From Takakia lepidozioides (lineage: Eukaryota > Streptophyta > Takakiopsida > Takakiales > Takakiaceae): DNA of 64,000 nucleotides. Shown piece after piece: positions 44,146 to 56,091 of the stretch. A program made the translations under genes and the position numbers. Below the pieces are notes generated by a model that was given only the letters and a program-made list of their open reading frames with translations, was not told the origin of the DNA and searched no databases. The DNA lies in NCBI GenBank assembly GCA_030704615.1, contig CM060732.1, positions 66,507,053 through 66,571,052 on the forward strand, read 5' to 3'. Numbering within the stretch: position 1 is the first letter of the stretch; every line of letters starts with the position of its first letter.

Positions 44146-45039
44146 CTACCCATGTGTTGTATCCCGCTGCAATAGAGTATCGACCTCGTTGAAATTCATA
44201 GTGGCCTGGTGAATGAAGTTGTCACGTTTGGGATCGCAAACCATCCTCTTCAAAAATATGAAATACAAATGTTTGCAGGATATGAATTTACCTCTCTTGC
44301 CCAAACTGGTTGATAGCATATTCACAAAATCAGGACATGTGCAATTGGGGAAATTGGAAACCGTGATGTCGTAGGTCCTGTCATGAACAGCAGATGTGGA
44401 AGTGATGATTGTGAATACCCGACCATATCCTGGATCCGTGGTGCTTCCAACACGAGCTTGGAGCATTCTTGCGGACTCCACTTTGCCAAAGTGTTCAGCG
44501 GTTGGAGGGAAATGCCGAACGAGCTTTCTATCTCGTTTGGTTGGCCACAAGTCAGGATTTGCCGGGGGGACCCGGGAGGACACAGAAGTAGTAGCACATG
44601 CATGGAGTTGGGGTTGTCTCGCAAGGGAAAAACCTGCCTCCTCCAGCATTTCAATCTCCTGAAAGCTGAGATGTGTTCCCACCTTCACGGGCCAAACGGT
44701 TGGAGGAGATGGCTTCATCACTACGGAAGGACGCACAGTTCCATGCACACATCTGGCACAATCATCTGCGCAGAACCAGAACTTGTGGTTCTTGGCTTCT
44801 GGTTGACCTTATGGACGCATCAAGCCCGTGAAAGTCGGAGCAGGAGTTCGGGCACCACCTCTGGATATAGATGTAGTGCACTTCTCGAAATTAGTTGCCT
44901 GATCGTTGTACATTTCACACGAGACCCTACACTTGTGCGTTCTATGTGCCAAACGTGGTCGGGGCATGCGGATCCAAGCACATCAAGGGGGTTGTTTCTC
45001 TCCTGCACCATTTCAGTGGCATTGTTTGATGCTGACATC
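44146..45039 (-). pseudogene. MULE-like transposase copy 1, SWIM zinc-finger part
   Basis: The 200-codon minus frame at 44146-44748 contains a SWIM module: CTCPDF ... ISCKHL (CxC ... CxH), preceded by YDITVSNFPN. SWIM domains follow the DDE core in MULE/FAR1-type transposases. It lies downstream, on the minus strand, of the N-terminal part at 45853-46744, with an inverted segment between. Confidence 0.7.
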
Positions 45040-45852
45040 AAACCAGAGATGCAGACTCAGCACCGTAAATTGTGCAAAGAGTACAAAGATGCTAGAACAA
45101 TGAAGGAGGCGGACACTTTGTTCCAGACAATTCGTGCCTGGTGGTTCTCTTCTGGAGCTGCATCACTTGAGAGTATGAGAGCATTGGAAGATTGGCTGGC
45201 GTTTTGGCACTTCCGGTATAGACAGTGGGGAGCAGCCATGCCATTGGTACGAGGCTTATATTTATTGCTTTATTCATACATTTGCTTTTCATTTTATTGT
45301 GTCCTCGCTTTCTTTATGTTGTTTTCTGTTCACTGTTTTGAAGTGTGGTTCTGCACTTTGCAAAACATGTCCATTGAGGAAATGGCGGACATGTCATCCT
45401 GCAATTTGGCAGAAACTGTGCACAACGCATGGTTGCAACAGTCTGGGAAACGAGGTCGGGATTTGTATGTGGCAACAACAGATGATTTGATACGTGCCTT
45501 GCAACAACAAACCCGATACCGTGATTTCTTACGAGGTGGGGTTGGTGGCAAGGGTCCGGACAAATGGGAGTTGATGTTGCGTGCTGCAAACAGATCTGGG
45601 GATCCAATCAAGATAGCACGGGCGGTGAGCATGTATGCCCAGGGAACGCCACTTGTTTCTAGAGTTCCACATCTTGAAGGGGAGGAGAGATTTGGCTCAT
45701 GTAAGAGGAAATTGAACACTCCACCTGGTTCGGATTCAGATTCCCACAGGGCAGACCGTGATAACTTCTCGAAGCCTCGTGTTCCCCTGCATGACAGCTC
45801 CATGTCCGGAACCTCCATTGTGGAGGAACCTCCAACACGACGGCAAGCTCCA
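45040..45852 (+). pseudogene. MULE-like transposase copy 1, C-terminal core segment, inverted
   Basis: Plus-strand reading gives KPEMQTQHRKLCKEYKDA, EADTLFQTIRAWWFSSGAA, LAFWHFRYRQWGAAM, an intron, then NLAETVHNAWLQQSGKR, DLIRALQQQTRYRDFLRGG and RKLNTPPGSDSDSHRADRDN. In copy 2 (63300-64000) the same sequence is on the same strand as the N-terminal half; here it is opposite. Homology junctions are at about 45039 and 45852. Confidence 0.8.
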
Positions 45853-46744
45853 CGACTTTGTATGTTTTTCCAGAGATTGTGTCCAATGGAATAGACATGT
45901 ACGCTCTCTTCCTGGCATAGGCACTTTTGGGTCGCCCGATCCGAAGACAATACGAACAGCATTGAAATTTGCTTGAGCACTATCCGCCATGAAACCTGCG
46001 AAATTTGGAGATGGCAGCCCATGACACGTATCAGGGAATTCCACATGAGCTTCTGGGATTCCGTATCCTCGGATTGCATATCACAAACTGCAATTGTCAT
46101 AACTCGTTGGTACACTGGATCGTAGACATGACAAGCCATTGTTGTCCAATCCTTCACTCGTTTCACATGATCAAACATAAGAAAACAGTTCTGCAAGTCC
46201 CCAGTCTTCTGCATCCGCTTCACGAGGCTAACCCCACTGCCCTCCCCAACAGTCGACATTTTGAAAAGAAAAACTTTGATGGCACCTTGACCTGGGAATA
46301 CATTGTCCTGGATGTAATCGTACTTGCTCACTCGTTTCAATTCCAAAATGTTGTCTATGTAGTCTCTGATCTCAGAGCCCATTCTCAATGCATTGATCTG
46401 ATGCCGAATGTTAGGTGAACTTAAAGTGGAGAAATGATCCATGACCAGGTCCAATGCTGCACCGTCAAGTTTAGTCCCCACAGAATCCCCTTCACTCAAA
46501 ATATGGCTTTCCAAAAAGGACTTGCTTGCGCCAAGAGCAATTGCAGATGTTGTTGCGGATGGGTTTCTCCCGAATTCCTGTTTAATCAACCTCGATACTG
46601 TCTCAACACTCTCCCTGTAATCCCCCTTCGAGACAGGATTGTTATGGAATCCGAAATGCACACAAGCTCTTGTCATTGTTTTCAAACGGTGGACACCATA
46701 GTACATTCTTGCTCCACAGAGCGCCAAGCAGGATGGCACAAGTT
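45853..46744 (-). pseudogene. MULE-like transposase copy 1, N-terminal and DDE part
   Basis: Minus strand: a zinc-ligand-rich start (ICKLVPSC), RACVHFGFHNNPVSKG, ETVSRLIKQEFGRNP; then DWTTMACHVYDPVY, MTIAVCDMQSED (first catalytic Asp candidate), FAGFMADSAQANFN (second Asp), TCLFHWTQSLEKHTK. A frameshift lies near 46030. It joins in frame at its start to codons MGVSFSSV of a host paralog, forming one 484-codon open frame (45330-46784) that ends in the inverted segment. Confidence 0.8.
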
Positions 46745-47220
46745 TGCAGATGATAGCACTTACGGAGCTAAATGATACACCCATGTGGACCTTGCAGCAA
46801 TTTTAGGGCCACAAAATGGAGTGACGCAGACTATGCGCAACTTGCACATAAGATCTCCGCTTCCACTAGAAGAGACTAGTGGGTCACACACCTGCGGATC
46901 TGAAAATCGACAATAACAACAACAGCTGGCAACATGAAGACGATCGAAATCCTGCTCATGAGTGAGAGGGAGTTGTTTGGAGTATGGTTTTATAGATAAT
47001 GACACTGGCTCGCCATGAACTAATTCAGACAATCACATGTGGAAGTGTTAAAGAAAATTGTATTGTCGATCCATACGATCCGGGTATCATTAGTTCGGGC
47101 TGGAATCAGACCTATCAGTGCCCAAGCCCTAACTTTGAAGCTATTTCTTCTAGCTCTTCGTGAGCTTCCTCATGATACTTAGCTCAAAGCTTCGTGCATA
47201 ACACTATAGATTGGTTGCAG
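46745..47220 (-). pseudogene. 5' end (promoter and first ~8 codons) of an NCWEYA-family paralog, cut by a MULE-like insertion
   Basis: ATG at 46784 begins MGVSFSSV, as in the intact gene at 33078. Upstream DNA matches the intact gene's 5' flank (AAATCGACAA, CTTCCACTAGAAGAGA, TATA variant near 46990, TAGCTCTTCGTGAGCT at ~47150). The coding sequence is replaced by transposase after codon ~8, so the host protein is lost. Confidence 0.8.
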
Positions 47221-47439
47221 GGATGCCTTGGCGTGAGCCTGGTCACGTGAGCGCGTGAGCGCAACTGCGATCATGCCACGTCACCTTGCGCCAATGCCAC
47301 GTCACGGGGCTCACTCCACGTCATCACACGTGAAGGCCGCGTCACCACGCGCCCAGAAAGAAGTGGAGTGTATTCCCGCGGATTGGCACCCTTTACCGCG
47401 GAAACAAGCTGGACGACATAATAAAAGGCATTGAATAAA

Positions 47440-47800
47440 GGATGGATGAATGTACAGTTGGATGATAAACAGATGGATGAGTGTGAAAAATGAATGTAGA
47501 TGGATGAATGAGGGATGGATAAGAGTAAAATGGATGAATGTATAATGGATGTTGAGCAATGACAAAAATTCATGACAGGAAGATGCATGACCAAAACTTT
47601 TGACGAATGCACAACGTATATGAAATGAGTGTGGAAGGTTTGTGGGGTGGATTAAAGAGTACAGAGGATGAATGTACAATGGATGTTGAACAAAGGAAAA
47701 CATTCATGAATGGAGCACGCATGAATACACTGTAGATGAATGCACAATGGATATGAGAAGAGTCAGGGAGGTTTGAGAGATGGATTCATACATATTGCAA
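47440..47800. repeat. ATGGATGA/GAATGTA-type minisatellite
   Basis: Imperfect short repeats of GGATGGATGAATGTA and AATGGATGTTGA over ~350 bp. A ~120-bp unit (AATGGATGTTGAGCAA...CATGA) is present about twice, at ~47540 and ~47670. Confidence 0.65.
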
Positions 47801-47915
47801 TTTAAATGAATGTTGATTCTGTGGTTATTATTTGTTCTAAAGGAACAACTACGGTGGAGGAAGGGGATTCAACGTTTTCCAGATAGTATGAAAATGAATA
47901 TTAAAAGAATATAGT

Positions 47916-50900
47916 TCAGTCTGACTCAGAGTCAGTACAATGTATCCCCGCTTCCTCTGCATCTAAGTCTAAGTATTTTAGAACACCGGATCCACGCTGG
48001 ATACACCTACGGCTGGGCAGTAAAAAGTCAGGGGATAGGGACTCGGCCGCGTGAAGTGCCATTGTTTCGGCATAAACAGGAAGCAGAAAATTGGAAAGGG
48101 GGCTGTCGAAAACAGACTCGCCAGAAATGACTGTATCTCCTGAAGATCCACCGCTGCCTTTCCTGAAAGACAGCCTGAAAAAGTTATTACTGTAACTTTG
48201 ATGTTATTGAGAAATTGAGTATGGCTCCCAAAGAGGGTTTAGCACTTACTCACATGAAAAATCGTTGTCGACCTGCTTATCTTCGGGATCGTCATCATTT
48301 CGAATTTGAATCCGATCAGTCTGTGTGCCTGAAGTGGAGCTAGACAAAAGGGGGAGGGGCACTGTGTTGTAGAGGTCAGAATCACCCTCCATGCCAAAAA
48401 GGCTTCTTCCGCCTGCCCTGCATGCATGGTAAGTTGCTCCTGCACCACACAGGAGGACATGAACAGTTTGATGGGGGGATTTAAGCAGATGAAACTGTTG
48501 AAAGAAAACCAATTCGGAAGGGAAAGAACGAACCTGTGGACACAGAAAGATCGACCACTCGTGCAGAGTGGTGGCTGCATGACTCCAGCAATATTTGCAT
48601 GAACGCTGGGGACTTTTCCTTTGCACCTCTCGAGGGAGTGCCATCTGGTCTCTTCAGAGTCTGACTGGACTGCATGAAGTTGTATAAAATGTCATCGACA
48701 TGGGGCTCATAGGGGGGGTTGACGAAACAACCCTGAAATCTCAAAGTTGCGGATGAAGGATGGTGTCTTGGAGGTGCGAATCCTGCGCAGGCAGATCGCC
48801 TCGAACATCCTCGTCTGCCAAAGATAGCAGGTTAGTGTGGTAAACACAATCTATAGTGGAAGTGTGTACATCGGCTATTCAGAACTCAGACACAAAAAAA
48901 TCATTTTTATCACGAATCGGTGATGATCGGTGTCGATCATAACAGATTCTACTAGAGTGGAGCTGCAGAGAACATTGAAACTCATCATGAAAGCACAAGC
49001 AGAAGGGAGACGGCATACCAGCTGACCAGGGAAACCCCCTTTCACAAGGTAGAGGCTGTTCATACAATTCCATGTGCGCAAAACTTCAAACCCTGAAGAC
49101 TTGAGGTATGATGCCAATGCCCGACGACTATCATTGTCACATGACTAAAAAAGCAGAAGTGTCCCTGCATCAGAGAGGAAGTTATTACAGAACCCGAACA
49201 CCCAACTCCAGTAGTTGTCCTCGAATTTGTTCCAGCCTGGCGTCTTGCCCTTTGGAAGAACTTCTGGCACAGCCTAGCCATCCGGGATGTCGAGAATGAC
49301 AATGTCAGCCGCATATGTTTTCTACACACCGCACACGAAGGTGGGACCTCTGCTCACCTGCAACAGACATGTTTTTTATAAGAATGATGACAAGAATGTT
49401 TTCAAAGAACGAGACTGAAATACTGCCAACGAAATTTTCAGAGAAAAAGGAAAGAAACTGGAATTCTCACCAGATTGAGGAATGAGATTATATTGTCTCA
49501 GGTAGGGGATGACACCCCAGTGTATCTTCTCTTTCGACTCTGCATCATCGACAGCCAACCCTCATTAAAAAATTTCATCTCTCCTGTCGAATCAGAACGG
49601 GAAGGGTGTGGCTTGGCATCGAACACGCACTGAACAGTGCGGGTATATCTTCCAGCAGTAAAGTCCTGCCCACTCTCCATCTCCTTTTCTTTCTCCTTCC
49701 CCTTGTCCTTTTCCTTCTCTTTGGACTTGTCTTTGCTGGTGAGATGGCTATGACATCAACAGCCTTGTCTTTTGGTTTGCGGCCCGCCTTCTTTCCCTTC
49801 TGCGGCGTTCCCTGAGCATCAGGCTCCTTGGCAGCCAATGTTGCTATGTTTCGTTGGTACTCTTCGTCAGTCAAAGGCGCCAACATCTCAGCGTTATTGT
49901 TCAAGTATTTCATATGCTGTTCTTGAAAGGTCGTGTGCTCTGGTGGGCAGTCAAGGTACCACCCACAGTCTCTGAAGTGAGAAGGACTCCAGTCCTTCAA
50001 TATCCCTGCTGTATACATGGTTGGATCGTTTGCAGGGTCCGACCACATGTCAAGATAGTCTGGAATTCCGCTCAGGTGATTTCCTTCCATAAGCACATAT
50101 TTTGTGTACCTGAATAAAAGGAGATAAATCCCAACCCACCAAAGTGCTCAGTGAGTAAGATGCAAGTAGAACAGAATGAAAAAAAACATAGAATGAAATG
50201 GCTCTGAGAACTGCTCCAGGACCTTTCAAGACCACACGACTGCTCAGATGTGAATGTCGTCAAACGCCATTCAAAACATTCCATTCAATGATACTGTAAA
50301 TACACCCTAATCCACGTGAATGCAAACTATCGTTTTGGAATGACACAGACATAGAAGTGAATGTCGTCAACGACATTCACTTTGGATTTGTGAATACACT
50401 CCTAATCAAGCCTAATTATTCCTCAAATGAAGCAAAATCAAAGGATGAAATCATAAACTCGAGTAAGGAACCCTCCCGGAAAACTCAATGCACATTCATA
50501 ACGAACATATCACTGAGGACCTCACAACAACACTGTATGTGAATGACGTCAACGCCATTCACAAAAAATACCAACAAGGAACCAATTACTTAGCTCCCAA
50601 TCCATGTAAATTCAAATTGTCGCTGGTGAATAATACAGACACAGAAGTGAATGTCGTCAACGACATTCACTTTGGATTTCTCATACACAGCTTATCAAGC
50701 CTCCAGATTCCTCGCAAGAGGCAAAAACAATGCAGAACAACTGAATGTCTGCATTGACATTCACAAAATGAAGTGAGAACCCTCACTGTAAACTCTATGG
50801 ACATTACAAAAATTTACATAACTCTGAGGACCTCTCAACAACTCCGGATGTGAATGTCGTCAACGCCATTCAAGGACATTATCAATTCTAATCAGGGACA

Positions 50901-53834
50901 CTATAATTACACCCTTAGATCCTAACCAGGTGAATTCATATACTCGCTTAAGAATGACTCAGACAAAGAAGTGAATGTCGTCAACGACATTCAATCTGGA
51001 TCTATGATTGCAATCCTTATGAAGCCACATTTTTTCCCAAAAAAAGCAGTAGAGTTTTCAGTATGACATTGCACCTGTACACAACTCGCATCATGGCCCA
51101 CTCTCCTCCAACCTGACTGTCAAAGTCGTTGGACCGTAAAATGTTACCATCTTTGGAGAACTCCCGGAAAAAACAGTATCTCCAGGTGAGACCTCTCCAC
51201 TTCCTTATGTATGCCTCCAATGACATTTGGGGAGGGGAAACAATCGAAATGTTCAGGTCCTTCAAAGTCTGATCCAGCACAATGACGGCGCGCTTTTCGA
51301 GCTGCAAATTGTATATTTGTCAGAATTGCAAATAAGATACTCATCACATACTTGAAGAGAAGAAAACGGCATATTTGAATACACACCTGACTCCAAAATG
51401 TAGCCTTGTGGAGCCAGTTATCAAACACCAAATCACTGATTCCTTCCACCTTTGTGCCAGGCTGTATGGTGCTCTTTGGGAACTGATTCAAGTCCTTTAC
51501 TGTTTGATCTGAGTTCCATATCTCCAGCCACTTATTTTTGTTTGTGGGTCGACCATCGATATGGCCAGCCGGTGCAATTTCTCCTGCTGCATCTCCGGAT
51601 GCACATGCTTGTCATAGTGTGTTTTGATCTGCTGAAGGAACTCAGAACCAAGTCCAGGATCTACTATTCTAAGCTGCTTTCCGAAGGGACATCAATTTGG
51701 TTCTTCGCATTTCAAACTCCTTCTTTATTGCAGCTTCCACACCCTTTGATGTCCTTAGTTTGATTAGCACCGAAGGGACTACAAACATGTATTCGAAAAG
51801 TAAACTGAGTACAGACTCGGGCTTACCGCATACATGTACTCCAGAAACGCCTCTCGTGTCAAAGAATACCAAGTGCCTGCAGCTCTTCCTGTTTCGCACT
51901 TCTTGATTATATTGGGTGGAGTACTGTCCGAAAATCATCCAGCTTCATCAGACCAATCCTCTGAATTCGGAATAGTGTGTGACCAAGCTTGTTGTCACAT
52001 GCGATTTCTCTGTCGATCTGCAAAAACATTGGAAACATTGCATTCCTTAACACTGTTTTTTGGGGATTAATAAGACACTACAGAGGGAATGAAATCTCCT
52101 GGATGACTTACTTGTTCACGTCGTGCATAGCTGTAAGAAGCCTAGCGATGTCGTTTCCAGGATCCAAAACCATTGCCTCCACAGCAACATGCTTGTCTTT
52201 GTCTTTCGCATGGTGTTTCTGAATGTATCCCATCCATGCCAGCAATCGGTGGTTGCCGTCCCAGACGTAGAACATGTGGTTGCAGAATTGCTGGGTGTTC
52301 TTTCCCATCATGAGGCCCAGCTCGAACTCCTCATTGGCATCTTTCCAGCACTCATCCCAGTTATCACTGATCTCTGGAGACACTAATGTGCTTTTCCCAT
52401 TTATATCCGTCAGTGACACATAAAAAACTTGTGCACCAAGTCTATATCCATGCACAAAATCACTCTCCAATTTTGTTATGTCATGGGAAAGAGGTGGACG
52501 CACAACAGGCATAGATATCATCCGGCACAGAGGGATGTCCAGACGCCCTCCAGATACGAGCATGTCCCTTATAACCTCCTGAGAGTTTACCTTCTGGAAT
52601 GACATGAGTTCTTTCACCTTGTCAAGGTAGTGCACTTCAGATTCATCTGCTTCATCTGTATTCTCTGAGCTTTTTCCGGACTCGTCCCCATCTCCAGATC
52701 CTTTCCCCTCTGATCCTGTAGGCTTCGACCTCACAGTTTTCTGCACGATGCCATTCAATTCTGACTGAGTAATTTGCAAATAGTGAACGGCGGTAACGAC
52801 CATCACTCTGTCTCCAAGAAACTCACTATGAATGGTGTGAAACAATTCAGCACAATCTACACAAGCAAAGCTGATCCTGCCGTATTCAAAACAAAAGCGA
52901 GAGCGATAGCGAACGGCGTTAACGACAATCACAAAAGATAAGGACCTGCCGGATCGGTGTTGTGTAATGACATCTATGTGTAAGTGATTGGCGGCAACGA
53001 CATTCAGTATAGTTTAGGGCGGACAGTAAGTGCAGATTATTCAGATTGACTCCATTGTGATTACCGTCGCATGACTGCTTGAAAGGCAATCTCTGAACAA
53101 CGATGATTGACCGACCCTCACTCTCTCTTCAAACACATAGGTACATAAATCTCATGAGGAGAATCGAATGGCGTTAACGACGCTCGAATTCAGTAGTGTT
53201 CCTGCTAAAGAAGGGAAGAGGAAGGACTGCTTGAAAGGCAATCAGACAGACTGTATGATCTGAACAACAGTGAATGACGGTACCGTAGTCACCCACTCAT
53301 TGTGCGGTAAACCCTTAGCAGAGGAGTAGAAAGCAAATCACCGTTGTGATGGTCGGTAGCGACAATCCCTGTCTGGGACATTCCACTCAATCTCTACGCA
53401 GATCTTCAACAATGAAATGTAAGTTAGAGAAAACTTACTGGCGCCTTCTTAGGTTTTGAAATTGGATCCCCTTCTGCAGCTTTCCTCTTCCCTCTCACAT
53501 CTGCTGGAATTTCTGTCTGCTCTAGGGTTTCTGGACCTTCTCCCGGTTCGGCGTTCCTCGTGCTTCCACCTCCTTCAGTGTCCCTGCGAGTCATCTCTGC
53601 ATCCACAGGCTGGCGCACTCTTATCGCCGACTGTGTCACAGCCGCTGCCTCAGTCTCCGTCTGCTCTTGTGAATCAGTCTCCGCGTTCACCTGCTGCCTT
53701 GGCCCTGTGTTCTCCAACAAACGACGCCTCGTCATTTGCTCTCTTGCTCTGCGTCTCTCTCTAAGGGAAGTAAAATAAAGAGACTTTCTTCTCTTTCGTA
53801 TTGTAGAAGGAACCCTCTCCAGCTTGACTACCAC
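47916..53834 (-). CDS. ParB-like domain plus beta-class DNA amino-methyltransferase, multi-exon, frame-broken
   Basis: Minus-strand exons by eye: 53834-53439 (MVVKLERVP, basic/acidic low complexity, donor GTAAGT); ~52768-52112 with a ParB-like domain ending FYVWDGNHRLLAWM and LLTAMHDVN; ~52021-51387; 51301-51075 (IVLDQTLKDLNI, WRYCFFREF); ~50107-49484 with a Lys/Glu linker; ~49360-49010; ~48824-48530; ~48436-48249; and 48178-47916 (acidic end). The methyltransferase has a motif IV-like DIVILDIPDG, then FEDNYWSWVFGFCNNFLSD, GTLLLF, and after FVNPPYEPHVDDIL the S-adenosylmethionine motif VVDLSVSTG|ATYHACRAGG and SLFGMEGDSDLY; IV before I is the beta-class order of N6-adenine/N4-cytosine enzymes. 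TAGs after DIPDG and after GTLLLF, and frameshifts in three exons, make this copy suspect. ParB-methylase fusions are known in phages and bacteria; a spliced eukaryotic one is unusual. Confidence 0.6.
50250..50994. repeat. Cluster of seven 24-bp near-palindromes in an intron
   Basis: Sites at 50250, 50357, 50539, 50647, 50741 (weak), 50850 and 50971. The best copies (50357, 50647) have perfect 10-bp arms GTGAATGTCG / CGACATTCAC around TCAA. Two types alternate (right arm CGACATTCA or CGCCATTCA), and the whole forms a ~290-320-bp tandem repeat, about 2.4 units. All lie in the large intron of the ParB-methyltransferase gene. Confidence 0.8.
52783..53369. repeat. Further variant near-palindromes upstream of the ParB-like exon
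   Basis: Variants at 52783 (GTGAACGGCGGTAACGACC), 52909, 52984, 53164, 53270 and 53346 share the core G(T/G)CG(T/G)(T/C)AACGAC and GTGAA/TTCAC-like arms. They are more diverged than the 50-51-kb cluster and not regularly spaced. They make the frame start at 52932 look coding, but it is probably intron. Confidence 0.65.
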
Positions 53835-53839
53835 TCTCT

Positions 53840-54591
53840 CTCTAAGCGCGAAAAGTAGAAAAAACGCAGTGACTCCCGATTTCTTGCGGGATTGCCTGCG
53901 TTGTTGCTTGTCTCTAGAAGCATCGGATTCCCTCTCGCGTGACCGTTACACATAGTCGTTCCCTTATTAGTGCACATGCCAGCAATTGTGTACAGCTGTT
54001 CGTATTCAGTTATGGATGTCTGACGTGTGTCGCCCAAAATAAACGGCGTGTTCTTTATTAGAACGGTTTCAATATTTAAAAATAACAGCGAATCCCAGAA
54101 ATCTTGGCGCACAGTCTTACACAAATAAATGTAAATGAACGAGAGTTTGATGACAAATTTTGGAATATCATACACGGTCATCCTTGTTAGCCAAACCCCA
54201 CATTCGTTTCACATTTGGAACTTTCCAGGTGCGCATGATCATTGGTAGTAGTATAAAGATACATTTACTTAATCTGCAATCCCATCCTCAGATCCTGTGG
54301 CATGCTTCCAGGAAGTCGGCTTTGTTATTGGGTTTATTGATGAGGTTCTGATTAACGGTTTAACAGCTGCCGACACTGCTCCTAGGGATACTCTGACCAC
54401 TGGGCCCACAAGAAAAGTAATTAAAATGGACGGCTGCATATCTGGAAAGAATAACATAATATGCACAGTCGTTGTCTGAGCTTCCTCCGCCATATTCTCT
54501 GCTCATTCTTCAACTGTGTTCTGGAGACATCAGTAAACCGATTTACACTAGATCTGCGATAGCAAGGTATAAACGTACGCGAGGAAGGAAG
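53840..54591. other. Intergenic region; one small minus frame
   Basis: A 74-codon minus frame at 54269-54493 (MAEEAQTTTVHIMLFF, then ILITFLVGPVVRVSLG) could be a small membrane protein, but I know no family and leave it uncalled. The region separates the divergent ParB-type gene and MULE-like copy 2. Confidence 0.35.
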
Positions 54592-56086
54592 ATGGCTTCC
54601 TCTGAAGCGGAGTTCTTCTCTGACGACAAACCAGTGCCGTTCTCCCAGGAAGTCCTTGACAATGGATTTGCAATTGTTTTGGAACATGTCTTGGCTACCC
54701 GTTTTCAGCTGCAGAATGGCTCCATCTTTTTGGAGAAAGAGGTGTACGATCTTAAAGGGAAGTTGTTGAAATACTCTTTCCAAAACCGTGATGAGACGGC
54801 TCATATCAGCCAGTGGAGAGTGCGTCCTGGTCGATACAGAGTACTTGGAGAGCCTCGGCGAAAGTCCCTTGGGTCATATGTGACGCCCGGACTGCTGCTT
54901 CGGTCGTTGAAGACAAGAGGGAGGTGGTGGTGAAAAAAGAACAGACGTCCTCCACTCCAATCGTTGAGCTTTCGGATTCGTCCGATGATGACATAAGTGA
55001 AATTCCAAATCCAGTCCTTCCTACTGTGGTTGGAGAAGCTGATGAAGAAGAGATTTTGTAGTGTCATTCCAAAATTGCGGGCGATGGGAGGAATGGCTGG
55101 ATTCAAAAGTGAGTTGCGGGGAATTGATTGGGAATCTTTGAAGCAGGTGCCTGTGAAGTTCTTGCCGGAGACTTTTGATGGCGATATCCTATTCGAGCTG
55201 CCTCCTCCTCGCGAGTTGGAGGTGTAACAATCATGATGCATGGAATGGACAAGAAACACGACGGGCACCCGTGGTGCAGAACAAAAACATCCAATTCAGA
55301 ATGATGACAAGCTTGTTTTCAGGAGGACAGTTTGCAATGGACACCTTAGGTGTGATAATTTGAATTGCAGACACTTTCTTCAGTCTGGGGTTCATAATCA
55401 AAGCGAATGGGAGGGTCTGGCGGAAAATCCATTTCAGCCTGGGACTGCCCCTCCACCGGCAAACACTTTCGTCTGCAAATTCTGCAAACTTGTGTCATCC
55501 TGGTGCTCTGCGGAGCAAGAATGTACTATGTTGTCCACCGTTTGAAAACAATGACAAGAGCTTGTGTGCATTTTGGATTCCATAACCATCCTGTCTCGAA
55601 GGGGGATTACAGGGAGAGTGTTGAGACAGTATCGAGGTTGATTAAACAGGAGTTCGGGAGAAACCCATCCGCAACAACATCTGCAATTGCTCTTGCGCAA
55701 GCAAGTCCTTCTTGGAAAGCCATATTTTGAGTGAAGGGATTCTGTGGGGACTAAACTTGACGGTGCAGCATTGGACCTGGTCATGGATCATTTCTCCACT
55801 TTAAGTTTACCTAACATTCGGCATCAGATCAATGCATTGAGAATGGACTCTGGGATCAGAGGCTACATAGACAACATTTTGGAATTGAAACGAGTGAGCA
55901 AGTACGATTACATCCAGGACAATGTATTCCCAGGTCAAGTGTCATCAAAGTTTTCTTTTCAAAATGTCGACTGTTGGGGAGGGCAGTGGGTTAGCCTTGT
56001 GAAGCGGATGCAGAAGACTGGGGACTTGCAGAACTGTTTTCTTATGTTTGATCATGTGAAACGAGTGAAGGATTGGACGACAATGG
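54592..56086 (+). pseudogene. MULE-like transposase copy 2, 5' part
   Basis: ATG 54592 starts MASSEAEFFSDDKPVPF, a ~85-residue N-terminal region; after a frameshift an acidic stretch (VELSDSSDDDISEIPNP), then FDGDILFELPPP; near 55300 RRTVCNGHLRCDNLNCRHFL and FVCKFCKL (zinc ligands); then ACVHFGFHNHPVSKG and KRVSKYDYIQDNVFPGQ. It reaches DWTTMAC at 56086, where the chromovirus interrupts it. Copy 1 lacks the first ~900 bp, so the 5' truncation there can be read from this copy. Confidence 0.8.
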
Positions 56087-56091
56087 CTTGT

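Noticed and set aside
44383-45894. 503-codon plus-strand frame as a single gene
   Set aside because: Its first part is antisense to the SWIM domain and its last part antisense to the DDE half; only 45040-45852 has transposase homology on this strand.
50250-50994. Regularly recurring 24-bp repeat as a CRISPR-like array
   Set aside because: Spacers are repeated and unequal (94-182 bp), units are diverged, the setting is a plant-type intron, and there are no cas genes.
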